Program-made: the position numbers and the translations under genes
Shown: positions 1 to 5,583 of the stretch, in pieces
Layout of the letters: each line of letters begins with the position of its first letter
Position numbering within the stretch: position 1 is the first letter of the stretch
The notes under the pieces: generated by a model
The model's database searches: none
What the model saw: only the letters and a program-made list of their open reading frames with translations
Told to the model about the DNA's origin: nothing
Source of the DNA: Microbacteriaceae bacterium
Lineage (GTDB): Bacteria > Actinomycetota > Actinomycetes > Actinomycetales > Microbacteriaceae
NCBI GenBank assembly: GCA_009925875.1
Contig: RFQD01000030.1
Span: forward strand, 1-10,931
Direction of reading: 5' to 3'
Length of the DNA: 10,931 nucleotides

Positions 1-6
1 AGCAGC

Positions 7-40
7 GCAAACGCGCTAGCGTTTGCTCCCCCGCGCGGGG
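7..40. terminator. Paired hairpins downstream of the lipoprotein gene, possible terminator
   Basis: Bases 7-26 form an 8-bp perfect stem, GCAAACGC / GCGTTTGC, around the 4-base loop GCTA. Directly beside it, CCCC-GCGC-GGGG (29-40) can pair, or GGGG (37-40) can instead pair with CCCC (45-48) across ACAT, so these two small stems exclude each other. The structures lie 17-50 bases past the lipoprotein stop codon at 57-59. Neither strand has a T-run after the 8-bp stem, so this is not a textbook intrinsic terminator. GC-rich stems without a U-tail are common at actinobacterial gene ends, and stem symmetry would allow it to serve both strands. The function is inferred from position only. Confidence 0.4.
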
Positions 41-56
41 ACATCCCCGACATTTT

Positions 57-920
57 CTATTCGCATCCAGAACGACTTGCGTTGACTTCCAGACCTTGAT
101 TGCCGCACCAGAAGAACTCAGACATTTGTTGAATGGTTTCGTCGTAGAAAGGATTCAGGAAGGGATTGCGCACTGGCGTGGGGCCCCAATCGTAATTTGC
201 TCCAGAGCCGTCATAGTCGGTTTCAGCGCATGTCGTGCCGTAAAAGCTTCCCGTTGCCTGACATTGCTTCACAACTTCAATGAAGCCAACCAAATCCAAC
301 GCCGCGTCATCCCAACGCGTCAGAGCTTCGCTGGTACTTAGTGTGCCATCTTCGTCTACGCCGCCGCCGTGCCCTTCATGTTCATCCACTTCAAAGCATG
401 TTCCACGATTCTCCTCGTCGGTGAATGCCCCGAAGCCAAAGAGAGGCCGCTCGATTTCTTCCGTCACAGGCGTCCTATTTTCGACGAATCCGTTGATCTG
501 ATCTTCGGAGAAAGATGTCTCAAATTGAGTGCCGGCTGTAGCTATCACCATTTTCATGGCCCAAAGCGAGATGATTTGCCTGTAGTTATCGTCGGGGCTT
601 GTCACGGATATTGCTTCCAGATACGGAAATCCGTCACGGACCGATTGCAAGAAATCAGCACGAGATTTATGGCCGAGATTCGTCGCAATGAACCCATCAT
701 CGGCGGATTCGAGCTCGCTAAACGCTGACGGCCAGTCAGCAATCGGCCGCAGGTTCTTAACGACTTGTGCACAGTCAGCAGCAAGATTCTTGTACTCAGC
801 CGAGTCGTAGTAGTTCGCGCAGCCAGACAAGGTAAAGACGAGAGTCAACGTTGCGCCTACTGCAAGAGTTTTCCTTCGCGCTCGGGAACTCAAATTCCAG
901 GTCATAACAGAGCTGGTCAC
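57..920 (-). CDS. Secreted lipoprotein of unknown function
   Basis: This 287-residue protein carries a lipoprotein signal peptide: a basic stretch (RARRK, residues 13-17), a hydrophobic segment (about 18-31) and a lipobox L-S-G-C with the acceptor Cys at residue 34. It should be exported, lipidated and held on the outer face of the cytoplasmic membrane. The mature part is acidic, contains several further cysteines that could form disulfides, and has a His/Gly/Asp-rich stretch near residues 178-192 (HEGHGGGVDEDG). I do not recognise the family. The GTG start at 920 is favoured over the internal ATG at codon 6 because AAGGAG lies 7 bases before it. That ribosome site overlaps the last codons of the upstream gene, whose stop is only 2 bases away, so the two are translationally coupled and probably act together. 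Confidence 0.85.
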   Translation of the reverse strand: MTSSVMTWNLSSRARRKTLAVGATLTLVFTLSGCANYYDSAEYKNLAADCAQVVKNLRPIADWPSAFSELESADDGFIATNLGHKSRADFLQSVRDGFPYLEAISVTSPDDNYRQIISLWAMKMVIATAGTQFETSFSEDQINGFVENRTPVTEEIERPLFGFGAFTDEENRGTCFEVDEHEGHGGGVDEDGTLSTSEALTRWDDAALDLVGFIEVVKQCQATGSFYGTTCAETDYDGSGANYDWGPTPVRNPFLNPFYDETIQQMSEFFWCGNQGLEVNASRSGCE

Positions 921-922
921 GA

Positions 923-1527
923 TTAATCTCCTTTTCGTTGTTTGACTATTGAAGTCTCAACCCGGTCTACGCGGGCATATTTGTTTCGAGCAGTTACAGA
1001 GAACATGTCGCGATGACGTTTCGCATGAATCTGGGTAGCGAACGAGACGGTGACTCTGAGACCAGATTCGAGGTTTTCAACGAACTCGGCTTCCGGTGCC
1101 TTGACACCAAGAAAAAACTCAAGCGCGCTTCCAGGCGCGAGGAGCGGTATGCCCGGGCTCGAGGTGAACGGAAAACTAGGGTGCGCCACGTGATGCCATC
1201 CCAATTCAGACTCAAAGTCCACAACAATGTCAATTGCCGGTGTACGTCCGTGATTTTCGAGCCGAAGATACAACGATGCTTTGCCATCCCTATTCAGACC
1301 ATCGACCAACGAGGGAACAACATAGGGTCGCGTCTCAGCAACATGAATGTTGCGAGCTTGCAATGTTTGACGCCATGCGAAAACGAGCGCGACGACAGCA
1401 ACGACAGACGTTAGAAGGCCCGCAATTGACGTAGCGACCGAAAGCGCGTCTTCAGCCTGAGTTGAGGTATGGCGGAACGGGGAAGCTAGGAGGCTAAGCC
1501 CCCCCCCAACACTTCGATGTGGTGCAC
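923..1527 (-). CDS. Single-span membrane protein of unknown function, frame broken at a 9-G tract
   Basis: The uninterrupted frame with an ordinary start covers only 923-1363 (146 residues from a TTG). It begins in the middle of an evident protein: upstream in the same frame the sequence encodes a hydrophobic helix (SVATSIAGLLTSVVAVVALV) followed by WRQTLQAR, with no ATG, GTG or TTG back to a TGA at 1552-1550. A GTG at 1527, with GAAGGGA 5 bases before it and a TATATT box at 1557-1552, is out of frame by one base. A single extra G in the G9 tract (1507-1499) would join them, giving about 201 residues. That protein would have a membrane span near 29-52 and a soluble C-terminal domain starting TRPYVVPSL. 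Membrane anchor followed by an RPYVV-like start is a layout I associate with small uncharacterised actinobacterial membrane proteins. It overlaps the ribosome site of the lipoprotein gene. Function is unknown. The break could be a sequencing error, phase variation or decay. Confidence 0.65.
927..933 (-). promoter_or_regulatory. Shine-Dalgarno of the lipoprotein gene, inside the preceding gene
   Basis: AAGGAGA on the minus strand precedes the GTG at 920 with 7 bases between AGGAG and the start. It lies in the final codons of the upstream membrane-protein gene, whose TAA stop is at 925-923. This fixes the GTG start and indicates that both proteins are made from one message. Confidence 0.7.
1499..1507. 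repeat. 9-base poly-C/poly-G homopolymer tract
   Basis: Nine consecutive C on the plus strand (G on the coding minus strand) lie six codons after the likely GTG start of the membrane-protein gene. It is exactly the place where the upstream start and the downstream frame fail to join. Ten (or seven) Gs would restore one frame. Such tracts are classic slippage sites and also classic miscall sites. Confidence 0.85.
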
Positions 1528-1551
1528 TCTCGTCCCTTCGCGACGAGACTC

Positions 1552-1557
1552 AATATA
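1552..1557 (-). promoter_or_regulatory. Likely -10 box for the membrane-protein/lipoprotein pair
   Basis: TATATT on the minus strand matches the -10 consensus at five of six positions. A start of transcription near 1545 would leave a short leader containing GAAGGGA (1539-1533) and then the GTG at 1527. I see no convincing -35 hexamer at 16-18 bases. The spacing supports translation beginning at 1527 rather than at the TTG at 1363. Confidence 0.4.
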
Positions 1558-1709
1558 CATAGTTTGGGACGCGGGAGACAGACCTAGTCGTGCGCCGCAC
1601 TTCACCCTGTCGCGAACAACCCGGTCATGCACGGATCTGTGCGCAGGCGCATCCATTGGTCATCGAGAGCAGCGCGATGAGAGAGAAACTCTCTCCATGG
1701 AAGTCAGCC

Positions 1710-1728
1710 GTGCATACAATGTACTCAC
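1710..1728. promoter_or_regulatory. 19-bp palindromic operator with embedded -10 box (GNAT toxin-antitoxin promoter)
   Basis: GTGCATACAATGTACTCAC is a palindrome of the form GTGnnTACA-n-TGTAnnCAC, with all seven outer and inner pairs matching on each side of the centre at 1719. TACAAT at 1715-1720 inside it is a good -10 hexamer on the plus strand. The -35 region is weak. It sits 44-62 bases upstream of the antitoxin ATG at 1772. Ribbon-helix-helix antitoxins of this class repress their own promoter, so this is the natural binding site; that role is inferred. Confidence 0.65.
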
Positions 1729-1771
1729 GCACAAAGCGGATGAAATTGTGACCTACCCTCCGGGAGACGCG

Positions 1772-2068
1772 ATGAGTACACGCACCGACACGCCCGATGA
1801 GGGCCGCACTGAGCGACTCAACTTTCGCCTGACCGCTCAACAAAGTTCGGTCATTCGTCAAGCTGCGCAGATTGAGGGCAAGAGCGTGTCAGACTTCGTT
1901 CTCGACGCTGCAACATCGGCCGCGCGCAGAGCCATCAGCGACCAGCAGTTGTTTACGCTCGACGACGAAGCGTTCGATCGCTTGCTGGCAATCCTTGATG
2001 CGCCGCCCAAGCCGGACCCCAAGCTTCGCAAGCTTTTCGAGGACACCGCGAAGTTCCGCAACTCGTGA
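1772..2068 (+). CDS. DUF1778 ribbon-helix-helix antitoxin (TacA/AtaR class)
   Basis: This 98-residue protein neutralises the GNAT toxin encoded next to it and, by family precedent, represses the operon. Residues 11-20 (GRTERLNFRL) form the DNA-contacting strand of the ribbon-helix-helix fold, followed by two helices (about 22-33 and 38-52, with the typical GKSVSDFVLDAA). The C-terminal part, with TLDDEAFDRLLAILDAPPKPDPKLRKLF, is the hallmark DUF1778 toxin-binding tail. The ATG at 1772 is chosen because GGGAG lies 5 bases upstream and the protein then starts directly before the DNA-binding strand; the frame is open further upstream to 1517 but that part is low-complexity and crosses the operator. 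The stop overlaps the toxin start (GTGA, 2065-2068), so translation is coupled. Confidence 0.9.
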   Translation: MSTRTDTPDEGRTERLNFRLTAQQSSVIRQAAQIEGKSVSDFVLDAATSAARRAISDQQLFTLDDEAFDRLLAILDAPPKPDPKLRKLFEDTAKFRNS

Positions 2069-2565
2069 TCATCGAACCACTCGCCCGTCACAAGCGTGAC
2101 GGCTTTCGATGTGGCAACCAGATCCTTGATGAATGGCTACATAAGTACGCGCGCCAGAATGAAAGCCGAGACTTCAGCCGAACGTACCTTGCCATCGACG
2201 GCGACGAGGTACTCGGTTACGTGGCGATCTCCGCCGGAAGCATCGACCGACGACTAGCGCCAGCAGACATCGGACGCAACGCGCCCGAGTTTGTTCCCGT
2301 GGTGATTATCACTCGTCTCGCCGTCGACACCCGAGCCCAGGGGACGGGGTTAGGGAAACGACTCCTTGCACATGCATTCGAGAAGGCACTTGGCGTGTCT
2401 ACTGTCATCGGTGCTGGTGGCGTATTGGTGTCGGCGGCGGACGAGACGGCCAAATCCTTCTACCTCAATGTCACCCAGTTCATTGAACTTGACATGCGAA
2501 GCTCGTGGCTCTTCGCCCCGATGTCATCTTTGCGACGAGAATTTGCCCGCGCTCTAAACGAGTAA
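2065..2565 (+). CDS. GNAT-family acetyltransferase toxin (TacT/AtaT class)
   Basis: Toxins of this class use acetyl-CoA to acetylate the amino group of aminoacyl-tRNA and so block translation. The 166-residue protein has the expected features in order: the N-terminal FRCGNQILDEWLHKYA block (14-29), the RTYLA strand (39-43), strand 4 with ITRLAVDTRAQGTGLGKRL (82-100) carrying the acetyl-CoA pyrophosphate loop (RAQGTGLG, 90-97), and AKSFYLNVTQF (129-139), where Tyr133 is the usual catalytic tyrosine. The C-terminal LFAPMSSL block is also typical. Length is normal for an intact toxin. The GTG start overlaps the antitoxin stop by 4 bases. Its last 12 bases overlap the end of the convergent VapC gene. 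Which tRNA is targeted cannot be read from the sequence. Confidence 0.92.
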   Translation: MIIEPLARHKRDGFRCGNQILDEWLHKYARQNESRDFSRTYLAIDGDEVLGYVAISAGSIDRRLAPADIGRNAPEFVPVVIITRLAVDTRAQGTGLGKRLLAHAFEKALGVSTVIGAGGVLVSAADETAKSFYLNVTQFIELDMRSSWLFAPMSSLRREFARALNE

Positions 2566-2943
2566 CTGCGCTGCGACGCCAACACGTCCCGCCGCGACCG
2601 AGAGTGCGCGGTCAGTCGTCGCAACCGATCCAGCGAACGCCATCGCCGTGTGAAGCACGACAGCATCGGGCATTTTCAGCCGGGTTTCTTCTCGCAGTCG
2701 AGCCATGGGAATTGCGTCGCGTTCACGCATATCTTCGACATCTAGTTCAAGCATCCGCAACGATTCGAGCGCAATCGGCAGTTGGTCTGAGCGAACGGGG
2801 TGGACGAGACACTCTGACAGAGTCAACGTCGCCACGCTGAACTGCTCGTCTGCGTGCTCAACCAAAAACGAGACGACCCGCTCGTGATGCGCATCCGCCG
2901 GATTGAGATACGCGATGAGCACACCGGAATCGAGGACAATCAC
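2554..2943 (-). CDS. vapC: PIN-domain ribonuclease toxin (VapC family)
   Basis: This is a PIN-domain endoribonuclease, the toxin half of a VapBC-type module; family members cut tRNA or rRNA with a Mg2+-dependent acidic site. Starting at the GTG at 2943 the protein is 129 residues, beginning MIVLDSGVLIAYL. The four acidic residues are present: Asp5 (VLDSG), Glu44 (LSECLVHP), Asp93 (KMPDAVVLHTA) and Asp111 (TTDRALS). An alternative GTG at 2952 adds three residues (MAR). I prefer 2943 because it gives the GTGA overlap with the antitoxin stop (2943-2940) and puts the first strand at the usual distance from the N-terminus. No good Shine-Dalgarno precedes either, consistent with coupled translation. 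The site looks intact, so it should be active. Confidence 0.9.
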   Translation of the reverse strand: MIVLDSGVLIAYLNPADAHHERVVSFLVEHADEQFSVATLTLSECLVHPVRSDQLPIALESLRMLELDVEDMRERDAIPMARLREETRLKMPDAVVLHTAMAFAGSVATTDRALSVAAGRVGVAAQLLV

Positions 2944-3209
2944 TCGGGCCACTCGGCACGAAGTTCGTCGCGCCAGTTCTCCGGCCAGAGCCCGGGGAGT
3001 GAACCAGCACCGGCGCGGATACTGTCCCGGCGAGCAACCAAGCGTTGCATCCGTGCCGTTTGTTCCCCGGGCAAGTGCTCACATATCAATCGCCGAATGA
3101 GTTCGGCGCGGTTGTCCGCGGACTCCGGCCACCGGCGTGCTGCCGCATCGAGCGCCGCGGTGATGTCGTCCGTTTCCGTGATCATGTGACGGGGTCGTGC
3201 GGTCGGCAT
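2940..3209 (-). CDS. Ribbon-helix-helix antitoxin of the VapC-type toxin
   Basis: The 89-residue protein precedes and overlaps the PIN toxin gene, the standard antitoxin-first order. Residues 8-17 (HMITETDDIT) fit the DNA-contacting strand, followed by two helices around AALDAAARRW and NRAELIRRLICE, a ribbon-helix-helix arrangement. The Arg- and Trp-rich C-terminal half (about 50-89) would be the toxin-binding tail. The ATG at 3209 has no Shine-Dalgarno. A TACACT box ends 6 bases before it, so the message is probably leaderless. The upstream operators (3215-3245) fit autorepression. Assignment as an antitoxin rests mainly on size, fold pattern and position; the exact subfamily is not recognised. 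Confidence 0.85.
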   Translation of the reverse strand: MPTARPRHMITETDDITAALDAAARRWPESADNRAELIRRLICEHLPGEQTARMQRLVARRDSIRAGAGSLPGLWPENWRDELRAEWPE

Positions 3210-3214
3210 GCGAG

Positions 3215-3245
3215 AAGTGTAACACTTACTTTCGGTGTAACACTT
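3215..3245. promoter_or_regulatory. Tandem operator repeats and leaderless promoter of the VapC-type module
   Basis: The 11-base word GTGTAACACTT occurs twice in the same orientation, at 3217-3227 and 3235-3245, starts 18 bases apart. Each contains the inverted repeat GTGT-A-ACAC; the copy next to the gene extends to a 13-bp palindrome AAGTGT-A-ACACTT (3215-3227). On the minus strand that copy contains TACACT (3221-3216), a TAnnnT -10 box placed 6 bases before the antitoxin ATG at 3209, the spacing of an actinobacterial leaderless start. The repeats are the likely sites for the ribbon-helix-helix antitoxin, covering the promoter. No clear -35 box is visible. Confidence 0.65.
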
Positions 3246-3265
3246 TTGCTAGTACGCCGCACCAC

Positions 3266-3841
3266 TCACTTCTTTGGCTTGGAAACCGCAGCCAGTTCAT
3301 CCACTTCGCCCGAGACCTGCTTTTGCAACTTCATGACCTGATCGAGGATGTGCGTCATCGCCCGGTCTTGCGCCTCGAGATGCTTTTGAATGCGCGCGGC
3401 CTCGTCGAGAATCGCGCCGGCGTCTTTGTAGGTGGCGAGCGATCGGGCATCCGACGCTTTAGCTTGAATGTTCTGTCCAACGATGATGATGGGGAGTAAC
3501 ACCAGCTGCAGGAACGTTTGAGCGATCCACGCCACGATGATGATGGCATTTCCGCTCATGATCGCGGCGGGCAGGCTCACCAACGTGAGTGCCATAAACG
3601 CATACGCAGCCCACATCGTTCCCACGGATTGCGTGATGCGAAGACCAATGGCCGCGTTGATGCGCTGCATGCGATGCGAGCGTGGTGGTCGTCGCGGAGC
3701 GTGTGTGACGACGGGTCCCTCGGCAAGGCGTTCTTGAACGCGTTCGTGTGGCTCGTACGTGAATTTTGTCGTCATGGGGTCATCTCCGGGTTGTGCGTGG
3801 GTCAACAGGGTGAGCGTGTCACGCGAATCGCGGCGGGGCAA
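3266..3841 (-). CDS. Small membrane protein with two helices and a C-terminal helical tail (DUF1003-like pattern)
   Basis: The protein has a basic cytoplasmic N-terminal region, two adjoining membrane spans (around VGTMWAAYAFMALTLVSLPAAI and IIIVAWIAQTFLQLVLLPIII), then VGQNIQAKASDARSLATYKDAGAILDEA and a charged helical tail likely to form a coiled coil. The two-span hairpin followed by QN-x-Q, an Asp/Arg block and a long helix resembles the DUF1003 layout; that link is from memory and function is unknown. Start is uncertain. TTG at 3841 has an excellent GGAGGTGA site (7-base spacing) and gives 191 residues, with the extra codons GC-rich at third positions. ATG at 3775, with GGAG 8 bases upstream, gives 169 residues starting MTTKFTYEPHERV. 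It lies 47 bases behind the second permease with no visible terminator, so it may share that transcript. Confidence 0.7.
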   Translation of the reverse strand: MPRRDSRDTLTLLTHAQPGDDPMTTKFTYEPHERVQERLAEGPVVTHAPRRPPRSHRMQRINAAIGLRITQSVGTMWAAYAFMALTLVSLPAAIMSGNAIIIVAWIAQTFLQLVLLPIIIVGQNIQAKASDARSLATYKDAGAILDEAARIQKHLEAQDRAMTHILDQVMKLQKQVSGEVDELAAVSKPKK

Positions 3842-3845
3842 GAGG

Positions 3846-3853
3846 TCACCTCC
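3846..3853 (-). promoter_or_regulatory. Strong Shine-Dalgarno before the TTG start at 3841
   Basis: GGAGGTGA on the minus strand, 7 bases from GGAGG to TTG, is the strongest ribosome site seen in the window. It supports the longer form of the downstream membrane protein, against the ATG at 3775 with a weaker GGAG. A competing explanation would be a short upstream leader peptide. Confidence 0.55.
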
Positions 3854-3888
3854 GTTTTGTCAGCCAAGCTTCACCGTTGACCAGAGTG

Positions 3889-4734
3889 CTAGCCCGAGCT
3901 CGCCCCTGCAGTGATGCCCCGCACGAGGGTGCGCTGGAAGAACAAGAAGATGATGAGCGACGGCAGTGAGCCGAGCACTGCACCGGCGGCCACGAGTTGT
4001 CCGGGCGCTCCCCCGCGTTGCCCGTAGTCGACGGCAGAGATGGCAATCGGAACGGTGTAGCTCGACGAATCGGGAAGCAGGAGAAGTGACAGCAAGTACT
4101 CGTTCCAGTTGAACACGTAGAGCAACAGCGCGACGGTCAGGACCGTGGGCAGCATGAGCGGCCAGACGACACGCGTGAGAGTCACCCATCGGCCTGCGCC
4201 ATCAATGTGTGCGGCATCCACGACGTCGGCCGGGACGTGCCGCATCACATTGGAGAGCAAGAATGTGGCAAACGCACTACCGGTGATTCCGAGCGTGAGA
4301 ACCATGAATCCCTGGTTGCCGTACATCCCGATCATTTTTGAAAAGAGATAGATCGGGAAGGCGACCGATTCGAGCGGGAGCAAGAAAATAAGGATGCACA
4401 CGGCGAGCACCGCGCCACGTAACCGATGCCGCCCAATAGATATCGCGTAAGAGACGGGGAACGCGATGACGAGGCTGACCACAACGGCGCCGACCGAAAT
4501 GGTCAACGAGTTGAGAATGTTGAGCCCGAAATTGAACGGCGCAACAAAGAACATGCCGAAGTTAATCCATTCGACGCCCGAACCAAATTCAAAGATTCCC
4601 GTCGACGCGTATTCGGCGTTGGTTTTCGTGCCCGCAACGATCGCGAGCCAAATCGGAACCACCCACAGCCCCGCAAGCATGAGAACGACGCGCACAAGAA
4701 TGGGTTGCACGATGTTGCCCGTGACGCGACTCAT
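3889..4734 (-). CDS. Sugar-type ABC transporter permease, MalG-like (second permease)
   Basis: One of two transmembrane subunits of an ABC importer of the carbohydrate uptake CUT1 class, located in the cytoplasmic membrane. The 281-residue protein has about six spans; the ATPase-contacting EAA loop is at residues 172-191 (VDAAHIDGAGRWVTLTRVVWP, with the conserved D178-G179-A180). The C-terminus QRTLVRGITAGASSG (267-281) is the signature ending of MalG-type permeases. The ATG at 4734 overlaps the stop of the first permease (ATGA, 4734-4731) and has GGAG 6 bases upstream; the longer open frame to 5022 only runs over the neighbour. The substrate cannot be deduced. No ATPase or binding protein is encoded in the window. 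Confidence 0.93.
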   Translation of the reverse strand: MSRVTGNIVQPILVRVVLMLAGLWVVPIWLAIVAGTKTNAEYASTGIFEFGSGVEWINFGMFFVAPFNFGLNILNSLTISVGAVVVSLVIAFPVSYAISIGRHRLRGAVLAVCILIFLLPLESVAFPIYLFSKMIGMYGNQGFMVLTLGITGSAFATFLLSNVMRHVPADVVDAAHIDGAGRWVTLTRVVWPLMLPTVLTVALLLYVFNWNEYLLSLLLLPDSSSYTVPIAISAVDYGQRGGAPGQLVAAGAVLGSLPSLIIFLFFQRTLVRGITAGASSG

Positions 4735-5576
4735 CGGTTGCTCCGACGGAGTCGAGTGGAGACTGTCAACACGGTCACCACGGCAATGAGAATCACGAGC
4801 GCGAGAACGGTCGAGACGGCGGATGCAAATCCAACGGAGCGACCGCCAAAGAAACTCGTGACCGCGTATGTTGCGGGAGAAATAGTGCTGTCGTAGGGAC
4901 CCCCGCCGGTCAGGTAATAGACGGGTGCAAAAACTTTCAGTGCTCCAACTCCGAGAAAAACGAGAATCACCGACGTCTCGGGCCACACGGCGGGCCCCGA
5001 AATGTAGCGCAGGCGATGCCACCAGCCCGCCCCATCAAGACTCGCCGCCTCGAGGAGTGCAGGTTCGAGGCGCGAAAAACCCGCGAGGTACACCACGAAC
5101 GCGAATCCCATTTGAAGCCAGAACATGAACACGCTCAACACGAGAAGCGCCGGAAGGGGCTCGGTGAGCCACGTGACCGACATCGAGTCGAGCATCCACA
5201 ACCAAATGAGACCGGCGACGCTGATCGGAACGATTTGGGGAAGGAAAAATCCGGCACGAGCAAAGGGAACGAGTGCCCGGGAGATGGTGCCGCGGAATGC
5301 TTCGTACACGATGGAGGCAAGTGCGAGTCCGACGACGGTCGGCAGGAGCGCAAAGGGCACGACATAGAAGAGGGCATGGGTCCACGATTCCCAAAACTCT
5401 GGTTTGTCAAACAGATGAACGTAGTTGTCGAAGCCGATCCATTTGGCCGGTCCGTATCCGGGCCATTTCAAAAACGAGATTCCGATGTTCCAGACAAACA
5501 TCGTGCCGAAGAAGACAACCAGCACGATGAAGCCGGGATAAAGAAACCAACCATATCCGCGTCGCTGCTGTGACAT
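4731..5576 (-). CDS. Sugar-type ABC transporter permease, MalF-like (first permease)
   Basis: Partner of the following MalG-like subunit. The 281-residue protein starts with a short basic tail and a first span (GWFLYPGFIVLVVFFGTMFVW, about 9-29), then further spans. The EAA loop is at 174-194 (LLEAASLDGAGWWHRLRYISGP, with E176-A177-A178 and D181-G182-A183), and TGGGPYDST (223-231) follows, typical of MalF/UgpA-like permeases. The segment between WLWMLD and the next span is shorter than I expect for the family. The ATG at 5576 is chosen because AGGA lies 5 bases upstream; a TTG at 5597 would add seven residues by running into the amidohydrolase gene. It begins 7 bases after that gene's stop, so the three genes look co-transcribed. 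Confidence 0.93.
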   Translation of the reverse strand: MSQQRRGYGWFLYPGFIVLVVFFGTMFVWNIGISFLKWPGYGPAKWIGFDNYVHLFDKPEFWESWTHALFYVVPFALLPTVVGLALASIVYEAFRGTISRALVPFARAGFFLPQIVPISVAGLIWLWMLDSMSVTWLTEPLPALLVLSVFMFWLQMGFAFVVYLAGFSRLEPALLEAASLDGAGWWHRLRYISGPAVWPETSVILVFLGVGALKVFAPVYYLTGGGPYDSTISPATYAVTSFFGGRSVGFASAVSTVLALVILIAVVTVLTVSTRLRRSNR

Positions 5577-5583
5577 GGGGTTC

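Noticed and set aside
1681..1695. GAGAGA-AAC-TCTCTC inverted repeat upstream of the antitoxin promoter
   Set aside because: A 6-bp low-complexity stem with a 3-base loop can easily arise by chance; nothing ties it to regulation.
1517..1771. N-terminal extension of the DUF1778 antitoxin
   Set aside because: The open frame crosses the palindromic operator and -10 box; the ATG at 1772 has a ribosome site and places the DNA-binding strand where the family has it.
3800..3805. TTGACC as a -35 box for the small membrane protein gene
   Set aside because: No -10-like hexamer occurs 16-18 bases downstream; the position gives TGACCC.
4735..5022. N-terminal extension of the second permease
   Set aside because: It runs through the first permease gene in another frame; the ATGA overlap at 4734-4731 with GGAG upstream is the normal permease junction.
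5016..5573. Plus-strand open frame of 185 codons, extremely Glu/Arg/Lys-rich
   Set aside because: The composition is what results from reading hydrophobic membrane-helix codons of the first permease on the opposite strand.
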